From positions 10,119 through 52,334 of the forward strand of contig NZ_SUEG01000006.1 of assembly GCF_005063415.1 (NCBI RefSeq): a stretch of 42,216 nt of DNA. Direction: 5' to 3'. Below are positions 7,200 through 16,231 of this stretch, one piece after another. The stretch comes from Mesorhizobium sp. Lineage in GTDB: Bacteria > Pseudomonadota > Alphaproteobacteria > Rhizobiales > Rhizobiaceae. Position numbers and translations under genes: made by a program. Under the pieces are notes generated by a model. That model did no database searches. It worked only from the letters and a program-made list of their open reading frames with translations, and was not told the origin of the DNA. The number at the start of each line of letters is the position of its first letter. The first letter of the stretch is position 1.

Positions 7200-8807
7200 A
7201 TGCGGCGCCCCCTAGATTTCATGCGCCGCTTGCGGCCGGCCGAGCATTGCGGCCTGCCGCCTCAGAAGAAGCCGCGATACGGTATCCTTCGCGGCGCCTT
7301 ACTTGCCGTGGTGGCGACGCTTACAGCCTCGGCGCTGGCCGGGGCGCCGCAACCGGCGGGGCTTGCCACCAGCCGCACCGATCTGACGCCGAAGGATCTG
7401 GCGCGCGTCACCGCCATTACCAGGCCGACCAGCGATTTTTCCAGGCCCGAGCAATTTGAGCTGATGCAGGGCGGCGCCGGCACCTCGAAGAAGGACGTCA
7501 ACAAGGATGCCTTCTCGCAATCCTCTGCCAACATCAGCTTCGAGGAAGAGGGCACCTTCAAGCTCGGCAACGCCATTTTCCGCAAGAACTGGGTGTCGTC
7601 GCCATCCTCGACACAGGCCTCGGATGGTCTCGGTCCACTGTTCAACGAGCGCGCCTGCCAGAACTGTCATCTGAAAGACGGTCGCGGCCATCCGCCCGAA
7701 GGCGACAGCGGCACCACCTCGATGTTCCTGCGCCTGGCAAGGGAAGCCAGTACCGAGGAGGAGAAAGCCGCGCTCGCCGATCACAAGGTGCTCAACTTCC
7801 CCGACCCGGTCTACGGCACGCAATTGCAGGAGCTAGCCGTTCCCGGCTTGCAGGGCGAAGGCAGGATGCATGTCGACTATCAGGAAGAGAAGGTGAAATT
7901 GGCGGACGGCAGCGCAGTGTCGCTGCGCAAGCCGAGCTATTCGGTCGAGGGTCTCGCCTACGGGCCGCTCGATCCACACACCACGCTGTCGCCGCGCATG
8001 ACGCCGCCGATGATCGGCCTTGGCCTGGTCGAGCAGATCGCTCCTGCCGACATCCTTGCCCGCGCCGATCCGGCCGACCGCGATGGTGACGGCATTTCCG
8101 GCAGGCCCAACATGATACGCGACGGCAGCAGCGGTGAACTGACGCTCGGCCGTTTCGGCTGGAAGGCGCAGGCGGCCTCGATCCGCCAGCAATCGGCGGA
8201 CGCTTTTGCCGGCGATATCGGCATTTCGACGCCCGAGGTGCCGAAGCACTGGGGCGATTGCGGCGCCGCGGAAAAGACCTGCCTTGCCCTGCCCAACGGT
8301 GTGCAGGAGCGCCTCGGTCCGGTCGAAGCGCCGCCGCCGGTCATGGACCTCGTGACCTTCTATTCGCAAAACCTTGCCGTGCCGGCCCGGCGCGACCTCG
8401 ACAGACCGGACGTGCTCGCCGGCAAAAAACTGTTCTACGATATGGGCTGCATCTCCTGCCATACGCCGAAATTCGTCACCCGTCGCGGCACCCCGAACAA
8501 GGCGCAGGCCTTCCAGCTGATCTGGCCGTATTCCGATTTCCTGCTGCATGACATGGGACCCGCCCTTGCCGACGGACAGGCGGTGGGCGAGGCCACCGGA
8601 AGCGAATGGCGCACGCCGCCGCTGTGGGGCATCGGGCTCACCCAGACCGTCAGCGGCAACACCTTCTTCCTGCATGACGGGCGCGCGCGCAGCCTGGCCG
8701 AGGCGATCCTGTGGCATGGCGGCGAGGGGCAGAAAGCGCGCGACCGCTTTGCCGCGGCCGATGCTGCCGATCGCGCAGCGCTGATCAAGTTTCTGGAGTC
8801 GCTCTGA
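7200..8807 (+). CDS. Di-haem c-type cytochrome oxidoreductase (COG3488 thiol oxidoreductase family)
   Basis: A 535-aa exported cytochrome of the COG3488/DUF1111 family, related to di-haem cytochrome c peroxidases. An N-terminal signal/anchor (YGILRGALLAVVATLTASALA, about residues 27-47) precedes two CxxCH haem sites: C153-QN-C156-H157 in RACQNCHLKDGRGHPP, and C417-IS-C420-H421 in MGCISCHTPKF. The C-terminal block WRTPPLWGIGLTQTVSGN and FFLHDGRARSLAEAILWHGGEG is typical of the family. The ATG at 7200 follows AAGGAT from the end of bfr by about 9 nt; a later ATG at 7221 is possible. It would act in the periplasm, perhaps oxidising or reducing iron for the two flanking imelysins, by analogy with ferrous-iron uptake systems. 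That role is inference. Confidence 0.88.
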   Translation: MRRPLDFMRRLRPAEHCGLPPQKKPRYGILRGALLAVVATLTASALAGAPQPAGLATSRTDLTPKDLARVTAITRPTSDFSRPEQFELMQGGAGTSKKDVNKDAFSQSSANISFEEEGTFKLGNAIFRKNWVSSPSSTQASDGLGPLFNERACQNCHLKDGRGHPPEGDSGTTSMFLRLAREASTEEEKAALADHKVLNFPDPVYGTQLQELAVPGLQGEGRMHVDYQEEKVKLADGSAVSLRKPSYSVEGLAYGPLDPHTTLSPRMTPPMIGLGLVEQIAPADILARADPADRDGDGISGRPNMIRDGSSGELTLGRFGWKAQAASIRQQSADAFAGDIGISTPEVPKHWGDCGAAEKTCLALPNGVQERLGPVEAPPPVMDLVTFYSQNLAVPARRDLDRPDVLAGKKLFYDMGCISCHTPKFVTRRGTPNKAQAFQLIWPYSDFLLHDMGPALADGQAVGEATGSEWRTPPLWGIGLTQTVSGNTFFLHDGRARSLAEAILWHGGEGQKARDRFAAADAADRAALIKFLESL

Positions 8808-9880
8808 TGCCGAGGCGTCTTGCATTCGCTCTGATGCTGGTCCTCGCCGGTGCGCTGCCGGCATCCGCGGCGGTGAAGGCTTCGGATGTGATCCAGCGGG
8901 CGATCGACGGCTTCGTTCGCCCGGCCTATGCCAGGCTGCATGACCATGCGGACAGCTTGGCCAAGACCATGCACGCGCTTTGCCAAGCGCCCTCGCAAGA
9001 CAATCTCGATGCGGCACGCGCCGAATTCTCTGGTGTCGTGGATGCGTGGTCAGTGGTGGAAATCATCCGTTTCGGCCCGATCTCCGAAAACAACCGGCTT
9101 GAGCGCATGCTGTTTTGGCCGGACCGCAAGAGCATCGGCCTGAAGCAGGTGCAAGCAGCACTTGCCGGCAAGGATCCGACAGCAGCCGATCCGGCCCAGC
9201 TGGCGACAAAGAGCGTCGCCATGCAAGGGCTCGGCGCACTGGAATTCGTGCTCTACGGCGACGGCGCCGGTCAATTGGCCGGTAGGGACGACGCTTATCG
9301 CTGCGCCTATGGCGCGGCCATTGCCGGCAATATCGAGGCAATCGCCGGCGAGGTCGCCAATGCCTGGACCAAGCCCGACGGCTTTGCCGCTCTCTGGGCC
9401 AATGCGGGTCCGCAGAACGCGCTCTACCACAATGGCACCGAAGCGGTGACCGAACTGGTCGGCGTCTTCATCAACGAGTTGGAAATGGTCCGCGACGTAC
9501 GTCTGAAGGGCTTCCTGGGCGCCAAGCCGGAGGCCGACAAACCGAAACAGGCGATCTATTGGCGCTCGCAAAACACCGCCCGCTCACTGACCGGGAATCT
9601 TGCGGGCATGGACGCGCTGTTCCAGGCCTCGCAGCTTGGCGACGCGCTGGCGCCCGATGCGCGCTGGATGGCGGAATCGGTCCACATCCAGCTCACCAAC
9701 GGGATCGAGGCGGCCAAGGCGATCAGGGGACCGATCGACAAGGCACTTGCCGATCCGGCGCTGCGCCGCAAGCTCGACTATTTCTCCCTGGTGACATCCA
9801 GCCTGACGACCCTGATCGGCACCAGGCTGACCGCCGAATTCGGCCTGACCGCCGGGTTCTCGTCACTGGACGGCGACTGA
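8807..9880 (+). CDS. Second imelysin family periplasmic protein (COG3489 type)
   Basis: A 357-aa exported imelysin-family protein, distinct from the first one. Its ATG overlaps the TGA of the di-haem gene (TGATG at 8805-8809), which fixes the start and implies translational coupling. A clear signal peptide MPRRLAFALMLVLAGALPASA is followed by the helical imelysin fold (AIDGFVRPAYARLHDHADSL; WSVVEIIRFGPISENNRLERM; FWPDRKS). At the position of the GxHxxE motif it has GLGALE (residues 141-146), so the histidine is replaced by glycine. The two paralogues therefore probably do not bind the same ligand in the same way. The next gene starts 2 bp after its stop. Confidence 0.87.
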   Translation: MPRRLAFALMLVLAGALPASAAVKASDVIQRAIDGFVRPAYARLHDHADSLAKTMHALCQAPSQDNLDAARAEFSGVVDAWSVVEIIRFGPISENNRLERMLFWPDRKSIGLKQVQAALAGKDPTAADPAQLATKSVAMQGLGALEFVLYGDGAGQLAGRDDAYRCAYGAAIAGNIEAIAGEVANAWTKPDGFAALWANAGPQNALYHNGTEAVTELVGVFINELEMVRDVRLKGFLGAKPEADKPKQAIYWRSQNTARSLTGNLAGMDALFQASQLGDALAPDARWMAESVHIQLTNGIEAAKAIRGPIDKALADPALRRKLDYFSLVTSSLTTLIGTRLTAEFGLTAGFSSLDGD

Positions 9881-9882
9881 TC

Positions 9883-10989
9883 ATGAGGACGCCGCTGATC
9901 GATCGGCGCGATTTCCTGAGGGCCGCAGGCGCTGGTTTGGTAGCGGCGATGGCGCCGTCGGCCTGGGCAAAGACGCTCGATGCCGAGGCGGTCTTCGCCA
10001 CCGCTTTCGTCAAGCGCGACGGCAGCTATGGCGCGGCCGTCCTGTCCGAGGCCGGCAAGTTGTTGCACACGATCGATCTGCCCGATCGGGGCCATGACGT
10101 TACCTTCGACCCGGTGTCTAAGCGTTCGGTGGTGTTTGCCAGGCAGCCGGGCACCTTTGCTGTCGTCTTCGACCATACCGGCCGCGATGAACCGTACACC
10201 ATTGCCAGCGTTGCCGGCCGGCATTTCTTCGGCCATGGCGTGTTCTCGGCCGACGGCGCGCTGCTCTACGCAACCGAGAACGATTTCGATAATGCCGCCG
10301 GCGTCGTCGGCGTCTATGACGCGCATGCGAAATTCAAGCGCATTGGCGAGTTCCCGACCTACGGCATGGGCCCACACGAGCTTTTGCTGCTTTCCGACGG
10401 CAGGACGATTGCTGTGGCCAATGGCGGCATCGAGACGCATCCGGATTATGGCCGCGCCGAGCTCAATATCGCAACGATGAGGCCGTCCTATGTGCTGGTC
10501 GACCGGCTCACCGGCGATCTCACCGAAAAGCACGAATTGCCGCCGGCCCTGCACCAGCTATCGATTCGCCATATGGATGCCGACCGGTCCGGCACCGTCT
10601 GGTTCGGCTGTCAGTATAGGGGGCCGGGTACCGATCGTCCCCCGCTGGTCGGCCGCGCGGCGCGCGGCAACGAACTGGAACTGCTCGACATGTCGCAGGA
10701 CGTGCTCTCCGGCTTCAGGAACTATATCGGCTCGGTCGCCGCCAACCCTGCCGCCGGCACCATCGCCGTGTCTTCGCCTGAGGGGAATTCGCTTGCCGTG
10801 ATCGACGCGGCCAGCGGCCGCATCGTCGCCACCAAGGCGCTGGTCGAGGTCTGTGGCGTGGCGCCCGATGGGGAGAGCTTTATGGCGACGACCGGCGCCG
10901 GCGAAATCGTCGAGGCCGGTGGCTCGATCCGTTCCGAGCCGGACTATGTCTGGGACAATCACGTGCTGCGTATCGAGCAGGTCGGCTAG
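9883..10989 (+). CDS. DUF1513 (COG3490) Tat-exported beta-propeller-like protein
   Basis: A 368-aa protein of the DUF1513 family, a standard partner of imelysin and COG3488 genes in alphaproteobacteria. The N-terminus MRTPLIDRRDFLRAAGAGLV has twin arginines (Arg8-Arg9) followed by FLR and a hydrophobic stretch ending in SAWA-K, so folded export by the Tat pathway is predicted, perhaps with a bound cofactor. Repeating blocks such as GHDVTFDPVSKRSVVFARQPG, HFFGHGVFSADGALLYATEND and GIVAV-type segments suggest beta-propeller blades. The gene starts 2 bp after the second imelysin and is last in the cluster. Its biochemical role is unknown to me. Confidence 0.85.
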   Translation: MRTPLIDRRDFLRAAGAGLVAAMAPSAWAKTLDAEAVFATAFVKRDGSYGAAVLSEAGKLLHTIDLPDRGHDVTFDPVSKRSVVFARQPGTFAVVFDHTGRDEPYTIASVAGRHFFGHGVFSADGALLYATENDFDNAAGVVGVYDAHAKFKRIGEFPTYGMGPHELLLLSDGRTIAVANGGIETHPDYGRAELNIATMRPSYVLVDRLTGDLTEKHELPPALHQLSIRHMDADRSGTVWFGCQYRGPGTDRPPLVGRAARGNELELLDMSQDVLSGFRNYIGSVAANPAAGTIAVSSPEGNSLAVIDAASGRIVATKALVEVCGVAPDGESFMATTGAGEIVEAGGSIRSEPDYVWDNHVLRIEQVG

Positions 10990-11148
10990 TCCCGATACTC
11001 ATTGTGGCGATTTCGTGCGTTGAAACTTACATTCGTGGACCCGCGCCGAAGCAAAGTCGCCTGACGATTTATCCATTATTCCCTTGCGGGGATCAGCCCT
11101 GGCGGGCAGAGGGAAGCTGTTTTCGAAACTGTCTCAACCGGCCGCTTC

Positions 11149-11826
11149 ATGAAATTGCTTGCCATCGACTGTGCCGCCAATCTCTGCGCCGCCTGCGTCT
11201 ACGACGCGGCGGCCGGGAAAGAGCTCGGCCGTTCGGTGCTCGATCTCGGCAAGGGTCATGCCGAGCATCTGATGGGTGTCATCGAAGGGGCGTTGAAGGC
11301 GGCCGGAACGGACTTTAGCGGCCTCGGCGCCATTGCCGTTTCCACCGGTCCGGGCTCCTTCACCGGTCTGCGCGTCGGCGTCTCGGCGGCGCGCGGCCTT
11401 GCGCTGGCGCTGAAAATCCCGGCGATCGGCGTGACGACTCTGGAAGCACTGGCGGCGCAAGCGAGAGTAACGTTTCCCGGCCGCGCCGTTCTCGCCGCGC
11501 TCGATGCAGGCCGCGAGGAGATCCATGCGGCGCTTTACGATGAGAGGTCGGTTCTGATCTATGGTCCCGCTGTGACCACGCTCTCGCAAGCCGCAGCCAT
11601 CGCGGTTGACTGCTCCGCGGTTCTTGCCGGCACCGCGACGTCGCAAATTGCCGCCTCGGTCGGGCGCGCTTTTGACACCGGCCCGATCGGGGCCACCGCC
11701 GACATCGCCGTCTATGCCCAGCTGGCGACTGCTAAAGACGATGGTGAAAAGCCGAAGCCGTTGTATTTGCGCGGCGCGGACGCCAAGCCGCAGGCCGGCT
11801 TTATTTTATCGAGGCAAAAAAACTGA
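11149..11826 (+). CDS. tsaB: tRNA threonylcarbamoyladenosine biosynthesis protein TsaB
   Basis: A 225-aa TsaB, the partner of TsaD and TsaE in making the t6A modification at position 37 of ANN-decoding tRNAs. The N-terminus MKLLAIDCAANLCAACVYD and the segment AIAVSTGPGSFTGLRVGVSAARGLA are the typical ASKHA-fold signatures of this family, and the length fits the short TsaB type without the TsaD metal site. No strong ribosome binding site precedes the ATG. It overlaps rimI by one base (TGATG), a common tsaB-rimI arrangement that starts a long run of co-oriented housekeeping genes. Confidence 0.92.
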   Translation: MKLLAIDCAANLCAACVYDAAAGKELGRSVLDLGKGHAEHLMGVIEGALKAAGTDFSGLGAIAVSTGPGSFTGLRVGVSAARGLALALKIPAIGVTTLEALAAQARVTFPGRAVLAALDAGREEIHAALYDERSVLIYGPAVTTLSQAAAIAVDCSAVLAGTATSQIAASVGRAFDTGPIGATADIAVYAQLATAKDDGEKPKPLYLRGADAKPQAGFILSRQKN

Positions 11827-12320
11827 TGCGCATTCCCTTCCTCCAGCCGCGTCGCAGGGACTATGCGCTCGAGCCGTTGACGATTGCCGATAGCGCGGCC
11901 ATGTCGGTGCTGCATCGCGAGGATTTCGCGCGGCCGTGGACTGACGACGAATTCGCCGCACTGCTCGAGCAGGACACCGTGTTCGGCTATGCCGCGCGCG
12001 AGACCGGACAGGGCGCCAAGCCGCCGGTTGGCTTCGTGCTGGCGCGGCTGGCGGCCGGCGAGGGGGAGGTCCTGACGGTCGCGGTGGCACGCTCGCATCG
12101 GCGCCGGGGGCTCGGCTGGCAATTGATGGATGCGGTGCTGCGTGAACTGCACGCACAGCGCGCCGAGGCACTTTTCCTCGAGGTCGACGAGACCAATGTC
12201 GCCGCGATCGCGCTCTACCGGCGGCTCGGCTTCCGCGAGGTCGGCAAGCGCGCCAACTATTACAAGTCGCCGGAACACGGCCCGACCGGCGCGCTTGTCA
12301 TGCGCCGCGATCTTCGCTAG
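11826..12320 (+). CDS. rimI: Ribosomal protein S18 alanine N-acetyltransferase
   Basis: A 164-aa GNAT acetyltransferase of the RimI type, which acetylates the N-terminal alanine of ribosomal protein S18. The acetyl-CoA loop appears as VARSHRRRGLGWQLMDAVL, followed by LFLEVDETNVAAIALYRRLGF and KRANYYKSP, all typical of RimI. Its ATG overlaps the tsaB stop. It is followed by plsC after only 21 bp. Confidence 0.9.
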   Translation: MRIPFLQPRRRDYALEPLTIADSAAMSVLHREDFARPWTDDEFAALLEQDTVFGYAARETGQGAKPPVGFVLARLAAGEGEVLTVAVARSHRRRGLGWQLMDAVLRELHAQRAEALFLEVDETNVAAIALYRRLGFREVGKRANYYKSPEHGPTGALVMRRDLR

Positions 12321-12341
12321 CCAAACGCCGGGGTGGTGCGG

Positions 12342-13142
12342 ATGATCGGAAAAATCAGGATTTTCCTGGCGCTGGGGCTGGTTGTCGTCGGCTCCTTGGT
12401 GCTTGTGCCGCTGCAGATACTGTCGATGAAGACCGGGCTCTGGCGCGAGACCTTCATCCTGAAGATCTGGCACAGGATGATCGTCAGGGCGCTGGGGCTG
12501 CGCATCCATGTCAAGGGAGCGCTGTCCGGCCAGCGCCCATTGCTGATTGCTGCCAACCACATCTCCTGGACCGACATCATGGTGCTGGGGTCGATGGTCG
12601 ACGTGACGTTCATCGCCAGGGCCGACATGGCCGGCTGGCCGTTGATCGGCATGCTGTCGAAGCTGCAGCGCACCGTCTTCATCGAACGTGAACGCAAACG
12701 TTCGTCGGGCGACCAGGCGAGCGAGATCGCCGGCCGCATGGCCAAGGGCGACGCCATGGTGCTGTTCGCCGAAGGCTCGACCGGCGACGGCAACATGATC
12801 CTGCCGTTCAAGAGTACGCTGTTCGGCGCCGCTACAATGGCGATTGCGGAAGGGGCGGCCGAACAGGTATTCATCCAGCCGGTGGCCATCGTCTATACGC
12901 GCCTGCATGGCGTGCCGCTCGGCCGCCGGCATCGGCCGGTTGCCGCCTGGATCGGCGATGAGGAGCTGATGCCGCACCTCAAGGTGCTGATGGCCGAGGG
13001 CGCTCTCGACGTCGAGGTGCATTTTGGCGAGGCGATCGCTTTCTCCAAGGGCTCGAGCCGCAAGGAGACGGCAAAGCAGATGGAACGCCAGGTGCGCGAG
13101 ATGGTGCAGGCGGCGCTCGCCGAACCGCGCCCAAGCCGGTAG
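12342..13142 (+). CDS. plsC: 1-acyl-sn-glycerol-3-phosphate acyltransferase
   Basis: A 266-aa membrane acyltransferase that adds the second acyl chain to lysophosphatidic acid. An N-terminal hydrophobic segment (FLALGLVVVGSLVLVPLQIL) anchors it. The catalytic HX4D motif is present as NHISWTDI, and the glycerophosphate-binding block as FAEGSTGDGNMILPFKSTLF; further marks are RADMAGWPLIG and TVFIERERK. The ATG at 12342 follows GGGGTGG by about 5 nt and is preferred over a GTG 9 bp upstream. Some lysophosphatidic or ornithine-lipid (OlsA-type) acyltransferases look alike, so substrate specificity is not certain. Confidence 0.87.
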   Translation: MIGKIRIFLALGLVVVGSLVLVPLQILSMKTGLWRETFILKIWHRMIVRALGLRIHVKGALSGQRPLLIAANHISWTDIMVLGSMVDVTFIARADMAGWPLIGMLSKLQRTVFIERERKRSSGDQASEIAGRMAKGDAMVLFAEGSTGDGNMILPFKSTLFGAATMAIAEGAAEQVFIQPVAIVYTRLHGVPLGRRHRPVAAWIGDEELMPHLKVLMAEGALDVEVHFGEAIAFSKGSSRKETAKQMERQVREMVQAALAEPRPSR

Positions 13143-13205
13143 TCTGCGCAGGTTCCGGCCAGATTCGTCTGTTTTTTGTCGGGGAAAGGCGCTAGAAGCC
13201 GCGAA

Positions 13206-14615
13206 ATGGAATTGAACACGATAGAACGCGACGACATCGGCGCTGCCGCCGAAGACCTGGTCGTTCCGGCTGCCGCGACCAGAAAGGTCTTCGTCAAGAC
13301 CTATGGCTGCCAGATGAACGTCTACGATTCGCAGCGCATGACCGATGCTCTGGCGGCCGACGGCTATGCCGCGACCGATGCCATCGGCGAGGCCGATCTG
13401 GTGCTGCTCAACACCTGCCACATCCGCGAAAAAGCGGCGGAAAAGGTCTATTCCGAACTTGGGCGCATCCGTGAGTTGAAGGCGGAACGTGCCAAGGCCG
13501 GGCGCGAAATGCTGGTCGGCGTCGCCGGCTGCGTGGCGCAGGCCGAGGGTGCCGAGATCATCCGCCGCTCGCCGGCCGTCGATCTGGTCATCGGTCCGCA
13601 GACCTATCACCGGCTGCCCGGTGTGCTGGCGAGAGCGCGGAGCGGCGAAAAGATCGTCGAGACCGACTATTCCGTCGAGGACAAGTTCGAGCATCTGCCG
13701 CAGCCAAAGCGCGCCGAACTGATCAGGCGCGGCGTGACGGCGTTCTTGACCGTTCAGGAAGGCTGCGACAAGTTCTGCACCTTCTGTGTCGTGCCCTATA
13801 CGCGCGGCTCGGAAGTCTCGCGGCCGGTGGCACAGATCGTCGCCGAGGCCGAGCGCCTGGCGGATGCCGGCGTGCGCGAGGTGACGCTGCTCGGCCAGAA
13901 CGTCAATGCCTGGCACGGAAGGGGCGAAAACGGCGAGGAATGGGGCCTTGGCCGGCTGCTGTTCAGGCTGGCGGAGATTCCAGGTCTGGCGCGGCTGCGC
14001 TACACGACCAGCCATCCGCGCGACATGGACGATGAATTGATCGCCGCCCATCGTGATTTGCCTACGCTGATGCCCTATCTACATTTACCGGTGCAATCCG
14101 GCTCCGACCGCATACTCAAGGCGATGAACCGCAGGCATATGGCCAAGGACTATCTGACGTTGATCGACCGCATCCGTGCCGCACGGAGCGACATCGCGCT
14201 GTCGGGTGATTTTATCGTCGGCTTTCCCGGTGAGACGGAAGCCGATTTCGAGGCGACCATGCAGTTGGTGGAAGACGTCAACTATGCCTCGGCCTTCTCG
14301 TTCAAATACTCTCCGCGCCCCGGCACGCCGGGCGCGGAGATGAGCGATCACGTGCCGGAGGCCGTCAAGGACGAGCGCCTGCAGCGGCTGCAGGCGCTGC
14401 TTCTGAAACAGCAGCAGCATTTCGGCGCAAGCCTTGTCGGCAGGACTATCGATACGCTGATCGAAAAGCCGGGCCGCCAGGCCGGCCAGAAGGTTGGCCG
14501 CTCGCCGTGGCTGCAGCCGGTTATTGTTGATGAAAAGACCGGCGAAATCGGTGACATTATCCAGGTACGAATCACGAAGACGGGCTACAACAGCCTGTTC
14601 GCCGAATTGGCCTGA
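13206..14615 (+). CDS. miaB: tRNA-2-methylthio-N6-dimethylallyladenosine synthase
   Basis: A 469-aa radical-SAM methylthiotransferase that adds the 2-methylthio group to i6A37 of tRNA. The N-terminal UPF0004 domain holds the auxiliary [4Fe-4S] cysteines Cys35 (GCQMNVYDS), Cys71 ([12 protein letters not shown]) and Cys109 (GCVAQAEG). The radical-SAM cluster is Cys187-x3-Cys191-x2-Cys194 in [18 protein letters not shown]-terminal TRAM domain follows ([14 protein letters not shown] ... [15 protein letters not shown]). The ATG at 13206 ([10 protein letters not shown]) is preferred to a TTG ten codons upstream. Length and motifs match MiaB rather than RimO or MtaB. Confidence 0.95.
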   Translation: MELNTIERDDIGAAAEDLVVPAAATRKVFVKTYGCQMNVYDSQRMTDALAADGYAATDAIGEADLVLLNTCHIREKAAEKVYSELGRIRELKAERAKAGREMLVGVAGCVAQAEGAEIIRRSPAVDLVIGPQTYHRLPGVLARARSGEKIVETDYSVEDKFEHLPQPKRAELIRRGVTAFLTVQEGCDKFCTFCVVPYTRGSEVSRPVAQIVAEAERLADAGVREVTLLGQNVNAWHGRGENGEEWGLGRLLFRLAEIPGLARLRYTTSHPRDMDDELIAAHRDLPTLMPYLHLPVQSGSDRILKAMNRRHMAKDYLTLIDRIRAARSDIALSGDFIVGFPGETEADFEATMQLVEDVNYASAFSFKYSPRPGTPGAEMSDHVPEAVKDERLQRLQALLLKQQQHFGASLVGRTIDTLIEKPGRQAGQKVGRSPWLQPVIVDEKTGEIGDIIQVRITKTGYNSLFAELA

Positions 14616-14641
14616 AGGCCTCGGCAGATGAGGAGAGACGG

Positions 14642-15691
14642 TTGAGCGCTGCTGAAGTCAAGAACCTGCCCCAGAATCTACCCTCCGGGGCCTCGGATAT
14701 GGCGCACATCGTACTGACTTTCGACAATAACAAGCTTGCCAGCGCCCTTTACGGCCAGTTCGACGAGAATCTGGCCAGGCTCGAGCAGAAGCTCGGCGTC
14801 GACATCCGCTCGCGTGGCAATCAATTGACCATCAAGGGCTCTTCCTCGGCCGCCGAGCAGGCACGCCGCGCGTTGGACAATCTTTATGGCATTCTGCAGA
14901 AAGGCACCGATATCGGCCAGTCCGATGTCGACGGCGCCGTACGCATGGCGATCGCCACCGACGACCAGCTGACGCTGCCGACGCTGGAGCGCAAGGGCAA
15001 GATGTCCGCCGCCCAGATATCGACGCGCAAGAAGACCATCTATGCCCGCTCGCTCAACCAGGACGCCTACATGCGCGCGCTGGAGCGATCGGAACTCGTC
15101 TTCGGCATCGGCCCGGCCGGCACCGGAAAGACCTATCTGGCGGTGGCGCATGCGGCAATGCTGCTCGAACGCGGCATGGTCGAACGCATCGTGCTGTCGC
15201 GCCCAGCGGTCGAGGCCGGTGAACGGCTTGGCTTTCTGCCGGGCGACATGAAGGAGAAGGTCGATCCCTATCTGCGGCCGCTCTATGATGCGCTCTACGA
15301 CATGATGCCGGCCGACAAGGTCGAGCGGGCGATTGCCGCCGAGGTCATCGAGATCGCGCCGCTGGCATTCATGCGCGGCCGTACGCTGGCGCACGCTGCC
15401 GTCATCCTCGACGAGGCGCAGAACACCACGCCAATGCAGATGAAGATGTTCCTGACCCGGCTCGGCGAGAACTCGCGCATGATCGTCACCGGCGATCCGA
15501 CCCAGATCGATCTGCCGCCAAACACCAAGTCCGGCCTGGTCGAGGCACTGAGAATTCTCGACGGCGTCACCGGCATGGTGACCGTACGCTTCAATGAAGG
15601 CGACGTCGTCAGGCATCCGCTGGTCGCCGAGATCGTCAAGGCCTACGACCGTGACGGCAAGCTGGCCAGGGGCTTGGGTGTCGAAAGCTGA
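14642..15691 (+). CDS. phoH: PhoH family ATPase
   Basis: A 349-aa cytosolic P-loop ATPase of the PhoH (YbeZ) family, which works with YbeY in RNA and ribosome metabolism. A TTG start is assigned: GAGGAGA lies 6-8 nt before it, while the first ATG (14699) has no such signal and would cut conserved N-terminal sequence. Walker A is GPAGTGKT at residues 157-164 and Walker B is VILDEAQNTTP. A KH-like N-terminal region (DIRSRGNQLTIKGSSSAAEQ) precedes the ATPase. It sits 26 bp after miaB and 17 bp before ybeY, the common miaB-phoH-ybeY-corC-lnt cluster. Confidence 0.93.
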   Translation: MSAAEVKNLPQNLPSGASDMAHIVLTFDNNKLASALYGQFDENLARLEQKLGVDIRSRGNQLTIKGSSSAAEQARRALDNLYGILQKGTDIGQSDVDGAVRMAIATDDQLTLPTLERKGKMSAAQISTRKKTIYARSLNQDAYMRALERSELVFGIGPAGTGKTYLAVAHAAMLLERGMVERIVLSRPAVEAGERLGFLPGDMKEKVDPYLRPLYDALYDMMPADKVERAIAAEVIEIAPLAFMRGRTLAHAAVILDEAQNTTPMQMKMFLTRLGENSRMIVTGDPTQIDLPPNTKSGLVEALRILDGVTGMVTVRFNEGDVVRHPLVAEIVKAYDRDGKLARGLGVES

Positions 15692-15708
15692 TATGATTAT
15701 GCGGCCGC

Positions 15709-16206
15709 ATGGCTGAGGAGCAAAAGGCGGGGGGGCCGCTTCCCGTCGAGATCGATATCGCGATCGAGGCGGGCGACTGGCCCGGCGAGGCGGTGCTGAT
15801 GCGGCTTGTCGACCGCGCCGTCTCGGCCGCCTTTGCCGAAACCGGTGCGGACGGCCGTTCCGAGCTCAGCATCGTCTTTTCCGACGATGCCCATATCCGT
15901 ACGCTCAATGCCGGCTGGCGCGGCAAGGACAAGCCGACCAACGTCCTGTCTTTTCCGGCTTTTCCGTTTGCCAGGGGCGGGCCTCTGCCGCCGATGCTCG
16001 GCGACATCGTGCTGGCCGCCGAGACTGTCGCGCGCGAAGCGGCACTGGAAGACAAGCCAGTCGAGGACCATATCTCCCATCTCGTCATCCATGGCCTGCT
16101 GCATTTGCTGGGCTACGACCATGAGACCGATGCCGAAGCGGAACTGATGGAAGCGACAGAGCGCGCAGCACTTGCGAGGCTTGCCATTCCCGATCCCTAC
16201 ACGTAA
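15709..16206 (+). CDS. ybeY: Endoribonuclease/rRNA maturation factor YbeY
   Basis: A 165-aa zinc metalloprotein needed for 16S rRNA 3'-end maturation and ribosome quality control. The zinc site [11 protein letters not shown] supplies His128, His132 and His138. The conserved [11 protein letters not shown] and [10 protein letters not shown] blocks are also present. The chosen ATG follows directly after phoH; an ATG ten bases earlier is out of frame and stops at once. Confidence 0.94.
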   Translation: MAEEQKAGGPLPVEIDIAIEAGDWPGEAVLMRLVDRAVSAAFAETGADGRSELSIVFSDDAHIRTLNAGWRGKDKPTNVLSFPAFPFARGGPLPPMLGDIVLAAETVAREAALEDKPVEDHISHLVIHGLLHLLGYDHETDAEAELMEATERAALARLAIPDPYT

Positions 16207-16231
16207 TTACAAAAGACCAATTGACCGGACG

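Noticed and set aside
11712..14051. A 779-codon minus-strand open frame across tsaB, rimI, plsC and miaB
   Set aside because: It lies opposite four well-recognised genes, has low-complexity Arg/Gly/His-rich composition, and no family motif or ribosome binding site. It is a GC-rich frame shadow.
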